From assembly GCA_030646295.1 (NCBI GenBank), contig JAUSND010000019.1:186001-250000 (forward strand): a stretch of DNA of 64,000 nt, given 5' to 3'. Under the pieces are notes generated by a model. The model was not told the DNA's origin and did no database searches. It saw nothing but the letters and a program-made list of their open reading frames with translations. This document shows, piece after piece, positions 38,708-50,643 of the stretch. The stretch is from Moraxellaceae bacterium (GTDB lineage Bacteria > Pseudomonadota > Gammaproteobacteria > Pseudomonadales > Moraxellaceae). The first letter of the stretch is position 1, and each line of letters opens with the position of its first letter. Position numbers and translations under genes: made by a program.

Positions 38708-40813
38708 ATGCGTTACCGCATACTGTCCGCCGCCGCATTCCTGCTTTGCGGCTCGGTGGTCATGGCTGAAGACAAGCTTGCACTTCCTTTTGCTGATGCA
38801 GACGACCTTCCTACGGTGTTGTCTGCGACAAGACTTAACCAGTCCCTGTTCGATGCGCCTGCCGCCGTAACCGTTATTGATCGACAAATGATCGAGCAAA
38901 GCGGCGTACGCGAAATTCCGGAAATATTGCGGATGGTGCCTGGCATGGTCGTGGGCTACGAAAGTGGCTCGGAGGCCTTTGTCAGTTACCACGGAACATC
39001 TGCTGATCTGGCCCGGCGTATGCAAGTGCTGGTGGATGGGCGCTCCATTTACCAGCCGCTGCTTGCCTCGGTGGACTGGATCGGACTTCCCGTTGAGCTG
39101 GCTGATATCGAACGTATCGAAGTCATTCGCGGTCCCAATGCAGCCTCCTATGGCGTCAACAGTTTCTTTGCCGTCGTTAACATCATTACCCGGCACCCTG
39201 CAGATGTGGCCGGTAGCAGCATTACCCTGCGCAGTGGTGAGAACGGTATCGAGGATTACCATGCCCGCGTGGCGCAGCGTGACGGTAACGTAGATTGGCG
39301 TTTGTCGATTGCCGGTCGTTCAGATGACGGCTTTGTTGATAACAACAGGGAAAATGATACTGACTTTACCGACAGCAAGAGTGTTGATTCGGTATATGGT
39401 CAGGGTGTCTGGGCTGTGGATGCCAACAATAGTCTGGAGTTCGGTTTTGGCCGGTCGGCAATGGAGAGCCAGCAGCAATACCGTGCGGAGTTTTTCCTTG
39501 AGCCGCCTGTGACAGAGCGGGACAACCGTTTTGTCAGTCTGGCCTGGGATAGCAGCCTGAGTGATACGCATCAGTTGAGGGTGCAGGCCAATTACTCCCA
39601 GTTTTCCCGCAAGGAGCCGTGGGTCACCGGCTTGCCGCCGGTTGTCTTTCATCCGGCTCTGGGTGAGCTCTATGCACAGAACAGGTCCTGTGCGACAGGG
39701 GCTCTCGATAATGACTTTTCGAGTTGTCAGGCTGCGGACTTGCCACTGCTGATCAGTCTGGGGGCGGTCGTGGCGGATCCGGATTATACAACCGAGCGGG
39801 TTTTCACTTCGGGTAATTACGGCAAGGAGGCCCGTACCGAGATTGATCTGCAGGATACATGGGTGTTTTCTCCAGCCTTGCGCTCGGTATTTGGCTTCAG
39901 TTACGACAATGCAGAGGTTGACTCCACTACATATCTTGACGGCAAGGAGGGAAATGTTGTCTGGGGCCTGTTTGCCCATGCCGAGTGGCAGCTGGCATCA
40001 CGGTGGTTGCTTAATGTTGGCGGGAGTCAGGAGTTTGACAAGGATGCCGGTGACTACTTCTCTCCACGTGCGGCATTGAACTGGCAGTTTACGGATAGCC
40101 AGGTACTTCGTGTGGTGTACTCCGAGGCGGTGCGCACGCCTGATATTCTGGAAACCAGTGCAGACTGGAGTTACGAGTCGGAAGACCTGCTGGATCCTGC
40201 CTCGGGTTTTGGTGGTACGTTCTTTCAGACGGGGCAGTCCACGGGCGCACCGACAGAAACCATTGAATCGAGCGAGCTCGGTTATTACGCCCGGTTTGAC
40301 CAGATAAAGCTGAGTGCCGATATCCGTCTTTTTTATGACCGGATGGAGCTGGCCGAGCATAATCTTGAAATCGAGGGATTTGAAATACGGCCAGTTGAGC
40401 CCTTCGAAATGCGTGGTGCTGAAGTGGCACTGGACTGGCGGCCTGCCCCAAGCCAGCGTCTTCAGCTGAACTATGCTCATCTGGACATGACCGGCGATCT
40501 GAGTAATGACAATACCAACTTTGTACCCAAGCATTCGGGTAGTCTTGGCTGGTGGCAGGATTACCAGAACGGCTGGCAGTTGGGGACCACGTATTATTTC
40601 TACAACAACCTGCGTAACAGCAATCTTACCGCCAACAGCTTTTTCTTTGACCGGCTGGATACCCGCCTTGCCCGCAAGCTGCTTGTACATGGCAGCCAGC
40701 AGCTTGAGCTTGCTGCAGTCCTGCAGTACCGGATCAAGAATGAGCCGGAGCTCCGCGAGGAGAACATGGCGAAGCAGCATGTGGGTTGGGTTAGCCTGGA
40801 TTGGCGTTATTGA
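38708..40813 (+). CDS. TonB-dependent outer-membrane receptor
   Basis: A 701-aa receptor with a signal peptide (MRYRILSAAAFLLCGSVVMA), an N-terminal plug domain (about 38-155, with APAAVTVIDRQMIEQSG, RMVPGMVVGY and the IERIEVIRGPNAASYGVNSFFAVVNIITR block) and a C-terminal barrel of about 20 strands ending in GWVSLDWRY. The ATG at 38708 has AGGGGG at 7 bases; an ATG six bases earlier is too close to it. Closest in type to the colicin/siderophore receptor class. The substrate is not evident. No Fur box is seen in its 76-bp upstream region. It is followed by a periplasmic binding protein and a hybrid kinase, on the same strand and with tight spacing. Confidence 0.88.
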   Translation: MRYRILSAAAFLLCGSVVMAEDKLALPFADADDLPTVLSATRLNQSLFDAPAAVTVIDRQMIEQSGVREIPEILRMVPGMVVGYESGSEAFVSYHGTSADLARRMQVLVDGRSIYQPLLASVDWIGLPVELADIERIEVIRGPNAASYGVNSFFAVVNIITRHPADVAGSSITLRSGENGIEDYHARVAQRDGNVDWRLSIAGRSDDGFVDNNRENDTDFTDSKSVDSVYGQGVWAVDANNSLEFGFGRSAMESQQQYRAEFFLEPPVTERDNRFVSLAWDSSLSDTHQLRVQANYSQFSRKEPWVTGLPPVVFHPALGELYAQNRSCATGALDNDFSSCQAADLPLLISLGAVVADPDYTTERVFTSGNYGKEARTEIDLQDTWVFSPALRSVFGFSYDNAEVDSTTYLDGKEGNVVWGLFAHAEWQLASRWLLNVGGSQEFDKDAGDYFSPRAALNWQFTDSQVLRVVYSEAVRTPDILETSADWSYESEDLLDPASGFGGTFFQTGQSTGAPTETIESSELGYYARFDQIKLSADIRLFYDRMELAEHNLEIEGFEIRPVEPFEMRGAEVALDWRPAPSQRLQLNYAHLDMTGDLSNDNTNFVPKHSGSLGWWQDYQNGWQLGTTYYFYNNLRNSNLTANSFFFDRLDTRLARKLLVHGSQQLELAAVLQYRIKNEPELREENMAKQHVGWVSLDWRY

Positions 40814-40851
40814 GGTTCAGGTTTCCGGGATAGGGCTGTCAGGGACGGGAC

Positions 40852-41751
40852 ATGCAGCGACAGGCAACAGGGATGGCAATGCAACAGCGTGGTCGCCTGC
40901 TGGCGATTGCGCTGTTTGCCGTCTTGTTGCTGACGGGCAGCCTGGCACAGGCCCTGACCATTCGTGTGACAGGTGCCAGTGGCAGTGGTGGCGACGCTTT
41001 TGTTTCGGCACTTTCGCGTGAGCTTGGCACCGCGCATCGTGTTGTCGTGGCGGAGGATGGCCCGACACCAGCACTTGTCGTGGCCCTGCATGAAGGTGCC
41101 CTGCAGGAGTCGCGCCGATCGGGCGTTCCGTTGCTGGCTGTATTGCCGGAGTCAGGCAGTGCCGATCTGCTGACCGCTGAAGGAGCCTTGTACTGGGCGC
41201 CCTCATGGACGGATCAACTGCGTCTTGCACATCGTATCTTTCCCTCGCTGCGCCGTGTTGGCGTTCTTCTGGATAATGAGAGGGACCTCCCGCGCGCCCG
41301 CGCGTTGCGTGAACAGGCACGGCACCTGAATCTGGAGGTGCTGATCAGGGAGGCTGATCCCGAGCGGCTGGTGCGGCATGTGGCCGAGCTGGCGAGTGTC
41401 AGTGATGTCATTATCGCGCCTGCCGACAGTCAGCTTTTCACCCGGAATAACCTCAAGCCGGTTCTCCTCGCGGCCTATCGCCAGAACCGCGTTTTCATAG
41501 GCCCAACCCCCGCCGTGGTGCGGGCCGGTGCGCTGGCCTCCCTTTATGTCACACCAGAAACTCTTGCTGCCGAGGTTGCAGGCCGTATCAGGCGTTGGCA
41601 ACAGGATGGCAACTGGGGCGTGGCCTCCCGGATTTCCCGGTTTGATGTCATTACCAATCCGCAAGTGGCGCGCTCGCTTGGCCTGAAATTGCCAGACACC
41701 GAGCAGCTGACGAAGCAGTTGCGTGCAGAGGACAGTATTTCATGGCCTTGA
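40852..41751 (+). CDS. Periplasmic binding protein, ABC_sub_bind (PF04392-like)
   Basis: A 299-aa exported protein (signal sequence to about residue 34, ending LTGSLAQA). The mature part has the two-lobed type I binding fold, with VGVLLDNERDLPRARALREQARHLNLEVLIREA near 140-172 and PVLLAAYRQNRVFIGPTPAVVRAGALASLY near 203-232. It resembles the TrpX-type PF04392 family of ABC substrate-binding proteins. No permease or ATPase gene is nearby. Instead it overlaps a membrane hybrid kinase by ten bases, so a role in ligand sensing rather than transport is likely. That is inference. Confidence 0.8.
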   Translation: MQRQATGMAMQQRGRLLAIALFAVLLLTGSLAQALTIRVTGASGSGGDAFVSALSRELGTAHRVVVAEDGPTPALVVALHEGALQESRRSGVPLLAVLPESGSADLLTAEGALYWAPSWTDQLRLAHRIFPSLRRVGVLLDNERDLPRARALREQARHLNLEVLIREADPERLVRHVAELASVSDVIIAPADSQLFTRNNLKPVLLAAYRQNRVFIGPTPAVVRAGALASLYVTPETLAAEVAGRIRRWQQDGNWGVASRISRFDVITNPQVARSLGLKLPDTEQLTKQLRAEDSISWP

Positions 41752-43634
41752 TGAGAGACTGGAGCCTTCGCCGTCGTGTGTTTTTTCTTGGACTGGCTCC
41801 TGCCCTGTTCATGATGGTGCTGTTGCTGGGTTATTTCCTGCAGGCACGACTGAGTGATGCGGAGCGCGAGCTGTCCGGAAGCGGGCAGCTCATGGCACGG
41901 CAGCTGGCCGCCAGTGCTGACTATGCCGTGATTTCCGGAAACGTGGACAGTTTGAGTGGGCAGATTGATGCCTTGCTGCAGCAGCCTGGTGTGGTTCGTG
42001 TGCGGGTGTTTGCTTCTGATGGAGGCCTTTTGCTGGAGAAGCATTCCCGCCGCTTCCATCCCGGTTTTTCAATGCGCCGCTATACGGCATCCATTGAGTC
42101 GGTTGCGTTGGCAGGAGAGGTTGAGGACTGGCTGGCACCACTTGAGGGAACCGCGCCACGCGTGCTGGGGCGAGTGGAAATAAGTTTCAGCAATGACATG
42201 GCTCTCGCGCGTGAGCGCGAGATTCTGTTTACTGGCCTGATTCTGGGCGGATTGGCGCTTGCGGCCACCTTCATGCTGGCCAATGCGGTGGCCATGCGTG
42301 TACGCCGGCCGCTTGAGGCTGTGGTTGCCATGGTTGAGCGGCTGGAGGCGCGTGACTTCTCTGCGCGGGTCAACGTTGATACCGGAGGCGAAATCGGCAA
42401 GCTGGGCATGCATCTGAATGCGCTTGCCCATGCACTGGATGAGGCCCGCAATATGCAGACACGCTACACCCAGGATCTGGTCAATGCCCGGGCCATGGCG
42501 GATCGTGCCAATCGTGCCAAGAGTGAGTTTCTTGCCATGATGAGCCATGAGTTGCGCACGCCACTCAATGGTGTGTCCGGCATGTTGCAATTACTGGAGT
42601 CTACATCGCTGGATGGTGAGCAGAAGGAGTATGTCCATCATGCAGCGCAGGCGGGTACAGACCTTCTGCGGATGGTTGATGACATTCTTGATTTCTCACG
42701 GCTTGAGCAGGGCAAGCTGCATTTCGAGCAGCGCCCCTTTGATCCTGCCGACGTGTTTGCGCAACTGGTGTCAGAGTTTCAGGGAGAGGCAGACCGGCGA
42801 GGGTTGCAGCTGGTTCTGGAGGAGGAGCACCTGCCGGCAGGCCGGTTGTTGCTGGGTGATCCTTTGCGGCTGCGCCAGATCATTACCCGCTTGCTGGATA
42901 ATGCGCTCAAGTTCACGCCGGCAGGCCGTATTGCCTTGCATGTTCGTTATGCCGACCGGCCAGGCCAGCAAACACTGTTGACCTGCGAAGTATGTGATAC
43001 AGGTATCGGGATAGCGCCCGAGCGGCTCGCCCAGGTTTTTGAGCCCTTCACTCAGGGCGAAAGCTCCTCCAGTCGCCGTTATGGCGGTACAGGCATGGGG
43101 CTGTCGATTTCGCGGCGGCTCACCGAACTCATGCATGGAAATTTGCGTGTTGATAGCGAGCAGGGTGTTGGCTCCTGCTTTGTTTTTGAAGTGTTACTGC
43201 CCTGGCAGGATGACGTAACCTCTCCTGCCTCTCCTGCCTCTTCTGGCGCACTCCGTGCCGGTATTCGTATTCTGGTGGTTGAGGATAATCCTGCCAATCA
43301 GCTGGTGGCAGAGGGCATGCTCCGGAGCCTGGGGTGTCAGGTAGTGGTGGCCGCCGATGGGCAAAGCGCGTTGCGATGTCTGGAGCAGGACGCCAGGTCA
43401 TACAGCCTGGTGTTCATGGATTGTGTCTTGCCGGACATGACAGGCTTCGAAGTTACACGGCGCTGGCGAGGTATGGAGCCAGGGGGGCGCCTGCCGATCA
43501 TTGCCCTGACAGCCCATTCCCGTGAAACGGTTATTGCCGAGGCCGGGACGGCAGGTATGGATGGCGTGCTGACCAAGCCCTTCCGCCGTCAGGAGCTGGA
43601 GATGGTGTTACTGGCCTGGGTCCACCAGGAGTGA
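41742..43634 (+). CDS. Membrane hybrid sensor histidine kinase
   Basis: A 630-aa kinase. Helix 1 (about 13-34), a periplasmic sensor region (about 35-162), helix 2 (about 163-187), a HAMP domain (about 188-240), the HisKA box [13 protein letters not shown] (His269), the ATPase domain (CDTGIGI near 418-424, [10 protein letters not shown] near 448-457) and a receiver with Asp560 in LVFMDCVLP. No HPt domain. I prefer ATG 41742 (AGAGGA at 9 bases) over ATG 41751, which also forms a TGATG with the stop of the binding protein gene. No other response regulator gene lies next to it. The binding protein upstream is a likely partner for its periplasmic domain. Confidence 0.88.
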   Translation: MALMRDWSLRRRVFFLGLAPALFMMVLLLGYFLQARLSDAERELSGSGQLMARQLAASADYAVISGNVDSLSGQIDALLQQPGVVRVRVFASDGGLLLEKHSRRFHPGFSMRRYTASIESVALAGEVEDWLAPLEGTAPRVLGRVEISFSNDMALAREREILFTGLILGGLALAATFMLANAVAMRVRRPLEAVVAMVERLEARDFSARVNVDTGGEIGKLGMHLNALAHALDEARNMQTRYTQDLVNARAMADRANRAKSEFLAMMSHELRTPLNGVSGMLQLLESTSLDGEQKEYVHHAAQAGTDLLRMVDDILDFSRLEQGKLHFEQRPFDPADVFAQLVSEFQGEADRRGLQLVLEEEHLPAGRLLLGDPLRLRQIITRLLDNALKFTPAGRIALHVRYADRPGQQTLLTCEVCDTGIGIAPERLAQVFEPFTQGESSSSRRYGGTGMGLSISRRLTELMHGNLRVDSEQGVGSCFVFEVLLPWQDDVTSPASPASSGALRAGIRILVVEDNPANQLVAEGMLRSLGCQVVVAADGQSALRCLEQDARSYSLVFMDCVLPDMTGFEVTRRWRGMEPGGRLPIIALTAHSRETVIAEAGTAGMDGVLTKPFRRQELEMVLLAWVHQE

Positions 43635-43740
43635 CGGATGCGCTGTTAAGGGCTGTGAGCCCTTGCACCAGCCTGATATGCTTGCGCAACGGTACGCAGG
43701 TACTGACAACGCACATCACAATAACAAGCAGTGCCTTCTC

Positions 43741-44982
43741 ATGATCGATGCCTTGTTTGCTTTCTGGGCCCAGCTTCGCGACATGCCCACCTTCTGGGGC
43801 TTTGTCACCATTCCTGTCGTTGCTGCCGTGGTGACCTGGGCGCATGTCTGGGTTGCCATGAAGATGGTGTTTTATCCCCTTGAGTTTGTCGGTGTCTGGA
43901 AGCCCTGGCTGGGCTGGCAGGGCATTGTGCCGCGCAAGGCGGGCAAGATGGCCGGCATTGTGGTTGATAACACGCTGTCCAAGCTGGGTTCCCTGTCCGA
44001 GATTTTTCGTGAAATGGAGCCTGAGCGTATTGCCAGGCACCTGAGCGAGGGCATCGTTGACCGCATGGAAGAAATGGTTGACGAGATCATGCACGAGAAA
44101 AATCGTGTGTTCTGGGAAAACCTTCCCATCAGTTTCAAGAAGCGGGTGTATGCGCGGGTTCGCCGTCAGATACCGCAGATGATGGACTCGCTGGTTAACG
44201 ATCTTGGCGAAAACATCGAGGACCTGATTGACCTGCGTGCGATGGTTATTCGCCAGATGGAAAACGACAAGGCCTTTGTCGTTCGGGTGTTTCTGGATGT
44301 TGGCGATCGTGAAGTTGCGTTTGTGGTCAATTCAAGTTTCTGGATAGGACTTGCACTGGGCTTTGTACAGATGATCTTGTGGTATTTCTATCCGTCGAAC
44401 TGGGGATTGCCGATTTACGGTGCGGTGCTTGGTTATGCCACCAACTGGATTGCGCTGACCATGGTGTTCCGGCCACTTAACCCCATCAAGATCGGCCCCT
44501 GGCGATTGCAGGGATTGTTCCTCAAGCGGCAGCCGGAAATTGCCGAGAAATTTGCCGAGCTGTCTGCCCAGGAAATGGTTTCGCTCAAGCATCTGGTGAA
44601 TGAAATGCTGACCGGTACCTATGCTGACCGTACACGTGCACTTATTCGCCGGCATATTGCTCCCATGCTGGAGGGTGGCGTGGTGCGTACCGCCATTCAG
44701 CTGGCCGTTGGCCCTGCCGGCTATGCATCCCTCAAGCGTACCATTGTGGAAAAGGCCGCTGCGCTTTCCCTGCAGCCATTGGCCAATCCCCAGTTCAACA
44801 AGGATCGCGCCAAGGTGATCGCCTCGATTTTCTCGACTCGCATGAAAGCCATGAGCGCAAAGGAGTTTCAGGACCTCTTGCGGCCTGCCTTCCAGGAGGA
44901 TGAGTGGATTGTGATTGTCATGGGGGGCGTGATGGGTTTTGTGGCAGGCTGGTTGCAGCTTGTCATGGGCTTTACGCACTGA
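43741..44982 (+). CDS. DUF445-family membrane protein
   Basis: A 413-aa protein of the DUF445 (YheB/YjiN-type) family with no assigned function. It has an N-terminal hydrophobic segment (about 12-40, FWGFVTIPVVAAVVTWAHVW), a charged helical middle, a helix pair (about 200-245, FWIGLALGFVQMILWYF and NWIALTMVFRPL), and a C-terminal helix (about 390-410, VIVMGGVMGFVAGWLQLVMG). The two MVF.PL elements (MVFYPLEF and MVFRPLNP) look like an internal repeat. I chose ATG 43741; the longer frame from 43663 uses a TTG and looks less like a real N-terminus. It is convergent with the PPTase gene, 10 bp apart. Confidence 0.82.
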   Translation: MIDALFAFWAQLRDMPTFWGFVTIPVVAAVVTWAHVWVAMKMVFYPLEFVGVWKPWLGWQGIVPRKAGKMAGIVVDNTLSKLGSLSEIFREMEPERIARHLSEGIVDRMEEMVDEIMHEKNRVFWENLPISFKKRVYARVRRQIPQMMDSLVNDLGENIEDLIDLRAMVIRQMENDKAFVVRVFLDVGDREVAFVVNSSFWIGLALGFVQMILWYFYPSNWGLPIYGAVLGYATNWIALTMVFRPLNPIKIGPWRLQGLFLKRQPEIAEKFAELSAQEMVSLKHLVNEMLTGTYADRTRALIRRHIAPMLEGGVVRTAIQLAVGPAGYASLKRTIVEKAAALSLQPLANPQFNKDRAKVIASIFSTRMKAMSAKEFQDLLRPAFQEDEWIVIVMGGVMGFVAGWLQLVMGFTH

Positions 44983-44992
44983 CACGCCGCTC

Positions 44993-45655
44993 TCAGAGCT
45001 GGTCAGCTGGCAGGCATTCAATGTGCCAGTTGACGGGCTCCTGTGTCATGACTGCCGCAGCAAGGACATGATCCTCCCGTATCTCCTGCCGCAATGCCAT
45101 GTCCGCACTGTCTCCGGTTCGCTGTGGATGCTTTCCCGACAAATCGAACGCCATGCTGGCCATGTGATTGGCCAGTCCTTTGCCCATGGCCTTGACGGCC
45201 GCTTCCTTGAGCGTCCACAGACGCAGAAAGGCCTGTGGGCCTGCTTTCGCTTCCTGCTGTGCCAGCCAGTTTTGTTCGCCAGCTGAAAAGTACCGGTTGG
45301 CAATTTTTTGCCATGCCATTTTGCGCGGCCCTTCAATGTCGATGCCACATCCGGCTTCCGACAGCATGGCTGCAACAAGACCGGAACCGTGACTGAGGCT
45401 GATGTGCCAGCCATGTACTCCGGCAAGGGCAAGACGGCCGCTGACGGTGCGCTCCAGCATTGGCGTGGCATGTGGCGGCAGGCTGCTTGCCAGCAGGCGT
45501 TGCAGCAACAGTCTTGATTGGGCAAAGGAACGGATACGGGAAGGGTCGCGGAAGTGTTTCAGCTCGGACAGGTCGGCGGCGCTCAGTCCGGACAGGAAGC
45601 GCTCCAGCGGCAGGGCGGGATCGTCCCGCAGCCAGAGAATATGGGCCTGGATCAT
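44993..45655 (-). CDS. Sfp-type 4'-phosphopantetheinyl transferase
   Basis: A 220-aa enzyme that loads the phosphopantetheine arm onto carrier proteins of fatty acid, polyketide or peptide synthases. Metal-binding and catalytic motifs are GCGIDIEGPRK (near 102-112) and LWTLKEAAVKAMGKG (near 145-159). No carrier-protein or synthase gene is in the window. It overlaps the M23 gene by four bases. Confidence 0.88.
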   Translation of the reverse strand: MIQAHILWLRDDPALPLERFLSGLSAADLSELKHFRDPSRIRSFAQSRLLLQRLLASSLPPHATPMLERTVSGRLALAGVHGWHISLSHGSGLVAAMLSEAGCGIDIEGPRKMAWQKIANRYFSAGEQNWLAQQEAKAGPQAFLRLWTLKEAAVKAMGKGLANHMASMAFDLSGKHPQRTGDSADMALRQEIREDHVLAAAVMTQEPVNWHIECLPADQL

Positions 45656-46473
45656 GGTGTTGCCGGCAACAGCAGCAGGGGATCAATACGGGCGTCATTC
45701 AGGCTGACGGTCCAGTGCAGGTGAGGGCCTGTTGCCCGGCCGGTCTTGCCGACCTTGCCGATAATGTCGCCCTGACGGATGCTCTGGCCCTTTGTTACCG
45801 TGATCTCGCTCAGGTGGCACAGCATGGATATCAGGCCGTTGCCGTGATCAATCATGACAGTGCGACCGTTAAAGAAGTAGTCACCTGTCATTGCAATCAT
45901 GCCATTCGCTGGCGCATGAACGGGCTCCCCATGCGGTGCGGCAATGTCCAGGCCTGCGTGCGGGGCACGCGGCTCGTCATTGAAAAAGCGCTTGAGGCCA
46001 AAGGGGCTGCTGTAAGCGCCAGCCACGGGGATGACAAACGATGGCCAGGCCGATGCGGTTGTTTGATAGGCCCGATAAACGGCTTGTTGTTCCTGGGCCT
46101 CGCGGGCAAAGCGGGCAAGATTCTCTTCTGAGGGATTTACATGCTCCTGCGTGGGCAGGGTGATGCGTTGCTCCGGATAGTTTTTCTCGGCAACGTCAAT
46201 CACAAGCACTGGCGTGTTTGTTGGTGCGCTTGTTTTCAGCTGCAGTGCCCCTGCACCGGTTGTCAGTGGAATGCCGACAATCGCGACACGATCACCATTG
46301 CCGTCTTGCGTTATCCATACCGGTCTTTCATTCAGCGTTATGCTTGTATTTTCTGGGAAATTTTTTGGCAGGCGCACCAGTGCAATGCCTCCCGGCACTC
46401 TCGCTTCCTGTGGCAGTGGCCACGCAAGCGTGGAGAAACACATAAGCAGCATGGATAATGCGGTGAGTTTCAT
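45652..46473 (-). CDS. M23-family metallopeptidase (peptidoglycan hydrolase)
   Basis: A 273-aa exported protein (signal peptide to about residue 17, [10 protein letters not shown]). Zn site of the LytM/M23 fold: HAGLDIA (near 169-175) and the downstream HLHW (near 253-256). It has the [16 protein letters not shown] segment before the first motif, as in LytM-type endopeptidases that cut the cell wall. The start ATG overlaps the xseA stop (ATGA); GGAG lies 8 bases upstream. It precedes the PPTase in one overlapping transcript. Confidence 0.88.
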   Translation of the reverse strand: MKLTALSMLLMCFSTLAWPLPQEARVPGGIALVRLPKNFPENTSITLNERPVWITQDGNGDRVAIVGIPLTTGAGALQLKTSAPTNTPVLVIDVAEKNYPEQRITLPTQEHVNPSEENLARFAREAQEQQAVYRAYQTTASAWPSFVIPVAGAYSSPFGLKRFFNDEPRAPHAGLDIAAPHGEPVHAPANGMIAMTGDYFFNGRTVMIDHGNGLISMLCHLSEITVTKGQSIRQGDIIGKVGKTGRATGPHLHWTVSLNDARIDPLLLLPATP

Positions 46474-47798
46474 TCCTTGCACTCCGTGACGGTGGCGATG
46501 AGCTGGCCATGCGCAACGCGCGCAGTGATTGTCTCGCCAATGCGGACTTGCCGGCTGTCCCGGATGACGCCGTTTTCGTTTTCGATAATGGCATATCCGC
46601 GTGCCAGGATGGCAAGCGGGCTGGCCAGCTGGGTCCGTTCGGCCAGATGCGAAAGGTGCTGGCGTTGCGTGAGCAGTTGTTGCTGGAGTGCGCGCTGCAG
46701 GCGCAGTTGTAGTCCTGCAAGCTGTGCATTCATTGCAGGAATTCTTTCCCCGGGATGCCTGGATCGCAAGCGCGACACAAGATATTGCAGGTGTTGCTGG
46801 TGTTGGCGCAGGCGTTGTGCATGGGCACGCTGTAGACGCAACTCCAGTTCGTCCAGCTTTTGCGAGAGATCCCGCAGGCGCTGTCCGGGGTGGCGAAGCC
46901 GGATGCGGAGATGCGATAGCTGCTGTTGCAGGCGCGACAGGTGTGTGCGCAATGCGCGTGTGAGCAGCACCTCAAATCCGCCAAGCGTGGCGAGCAGCTC
47001 TTCCCCGTCCGGGCTCAGCAGTTCGGCAGCAGCCGAGGGCGTGGGGGCACGCACATCGGCGACAAAATCGGCGATGGTGAAATCGGTTTCGTGACCGACG
47101 CCGCTTACTACCGGCAGGCGACTGCCCGCAATGGCACGTGCAACGGTTTCTTCATTGAATGCCCAGAGGTCCTCAAGCGAGCCCCCCCCGCGTGCCAGCA
47201 GGATTGCATCGAATCCCGCCTCGCGGTTGGCCAGCGCTATTGCACGTACGATGGCGGGCGCGGCTTCGGTGCCCTGTACCGGCACCGGAATCACGGTGAC
47301 GGGCAGTCCGGGAAAGCGTCGCTCCAGTACCGAGATGATGTCGCGAATCGCCGCCCCGGTAGGAGAGGTAATCACGGCAAGGTGGCGCACGGTCTCGGGC
47401 AGCGGGCGCTTGCGCTCCTGCTCAAACAGTCCTTCCTGCTGCAGGCGCAGACGCAACTGGTCAAACGCGCGGCGCAGTGCGCCAAGCCCGGCCTCTTCCA
47501 TCTGCTCGACAATCAGTTGGTAATCGCCACGGGGCGCATAGAGGCTCAGGCGAGCCTTGACCACAACATGCTGGCCGTTTCTGGGCGCAAAATTCAGCAG
47601 CCGGTTGTTGCCGCGAAACATGGCTGCACGGATTTGTGCACCGGCATCCTTCAGTGTGAAATACAGGTGGCCAGATGACGGCTGTGACAGATTGGAGATT
47701 TCGCCCTCCACCCAGAGATTGGGAAAGCTGTTCTCGAGCAGGTCACGTACATGCTCGTTGAGCAGGGTGACTGACAGGATCTGGCGAGAGGTGGTCAT
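46470..47798 (-). CDS. xseA: Exodeoxyribonuclease VII large subunit
   Basis: XseA with XseB degrades single-stranded DNA from both ends. The 442-aa product has an OB-fold N-terminus ([22 protein letters not shown]), the catalytic core ([51 protein letters not shown]), and a long coiled-coil region with [11 protein letters not shown] repeats (about 270-390). The start is uncertain: 47798 ([11 protein letters not shown]) fits the family, but 47822 and 47837 are also open, none with a good Shine-Dalgarno site. No xseB is nearby. Confidence 0.93.
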   Translation of the reverse strand: MTTSRQILSVTLLNEHVRDLLENSFPNLWVEGEISNLSQPSSGHLYFTLKDAGAQIRAAMFRGNNRLLNFAPRNGQHVVVKARLSLYAPRGDYQLIVEQMEEAGLGALRRAFDQLRLRLQQEGLFEQERKRPLPETVRHLAVITSPTGAAIRDIISVLERRFPGLPVTVIPVPVQGTEAAPAIVRAIALANREAGFDAILLARGGGSLEDLWAFNEETVARAIAGSRLPVVSGVGHETDFTIADFVADVRAPTPSAAAELLSPDGEELLATLGGFEVLLTRALRTHLSRLQQQLSHLRIRLRHPGQRLRDLSQKLDELELRLQRAHAQRLRQHQQHLQYLVSRLRSRHPGERIPAMNAQLAGLQLRLQRALQQQLLTQRQHLSHLAERTQLASPLAILARGYAIIENENGVIRDSRQVRIGETITARVAHGQLIATVTECKE

Positions 47799-47932
47799 GC
47801 GGGCAGCTTCCGGTTCGGGCATGTGTGGTGTCCGCATGATTCTAATGTGAATGCATATGGCATCGACACTGGTTCTGCGCGCCGGTCTGTTTATACTTGT
47901 TGCCCCGTTATGAATGGCAAGAGGTCAAGGGA

Positions 47933-48319
47933 ATGAACCGGGTTGTATCTGTGGTGTTGCTGGTCGCGGCAGTGGCAGGAAGTAGTGGCTGGTATTATCG
48001 CGCAACCATCAAGGCATGGCTGAATCCGCCCCCCTCGGCGGATCACCCTGATGCCACACCGGATGTGCTCTATTCGTGGGTTGACAAGGATGGTGTCACG
48101 CACTTCTCGGAGAAGCCCGGCAAGGGGGAGCGTCTGGAGTTTGATGGAGGCCGTATCACACCGGTGGATGTAGTCGAAGCGCCGGTGTTGCCACCACCCG
48201 AGCCTGCGCGGGATGGGGCTGAGGCGTCTACCGGAAACGTCATTCTGGACATGCGCGCCGAGATGGAGCGCAATGCCCAGATCATGAATGAGGTAAAGGC
48301 GGCCAGGAGTGGATTGTAG
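47933..48319 (+). CDS. DUF4124-domain membrane protein (copy 1)
   Basis: A 128-aa protein with one N-terminal helix (VVSVVLLVAAVAGSSGWYY) and a DUF4124 core (VLYSWVDKDGVTHFSEKP), a small beta domain of unknown function. The acidic C-terminus ends in a helix. The next gene has the same architecture. I chose ATG 47933, as the hydrophobic helix then starts the protein. It is divergent from xseA. Confidence 0.75.
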   Translation: MNRVVSVVLLVAAVAGSSGWYYRATIKAWLNPPPSADHPDATPDVLYSWVDKDGVTHFSEKPGKGERLEFDGGRITPVDVVEAPVLPPPEPARDGAEASTGNVILDMRAEMERNAQIMNEVKAARSGL

Positions 48320-48434
48320 CGCTGGTCGGCTTGTGGCTGCCGCTGGTAGTGGCAGTGGTCTGCATGGATGCCGGGCATGCTAGGTTTTTAGCGGTAGACC
48401 TGTTGTAACAAGGCTTCTGTCCGGAGGGAGTGAC

Positions 48435-50451
<2,017 letters not shown>

Positions 50452-50453
50452 TC

Positions 50454-50594
50454 ATGATCGAACTGTTCCGTCACTACTGGTGGGTGTCGGTGCTGATTGC
50501 AGCAGGGATTGTGGTGGTTACGCACTCCCTGCTGGTGAAACTGATTGTCGACAGCGAGAAAAAAGACGCGTCTGACGACAGCAAGAAACTGTGA
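50454..50594 (+). CDS. 46-aa single-helix membrane protein between guaB and guaA
   Basis: The frame starts two bases after the guaB stop. The product, [20 protein letters not shown] followed by [13 protein letters not shown], is one hydrophobic helix (about 8-31) with a charged C-terminal tail ([13 protein letters not shown]). No family is recognised. Position and spacing suggest translational coupling with guaB. The tail is lysine- and aspartate-rich, which is common in small inner-membrane proteins. Confidence 0.6.
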   Translation: MIELFRHYWWVSVLIAAGIVVVTHSLLVKLIVDSEKKDASDDSKKL

Positions 50595-50603
50595 AAACAA
50601 GCG

Positions 50604-50621
50604 ACGGGGCATACGCCCCGT
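50604..50621 (+). terminator. Hairpin before guaA
   Basis: ACGGGGC / GCCCCGT with an ATAC loop forms a 7-bp stem, followed by TCGTGCTTTC. There is no real U run. It may be an attenuator or only a barrier to decay between guaB and guaA. Confidence 0.4.
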
Positions 50622-50643
50622 TCGTGCTTTCTGGAAGCCTGAG

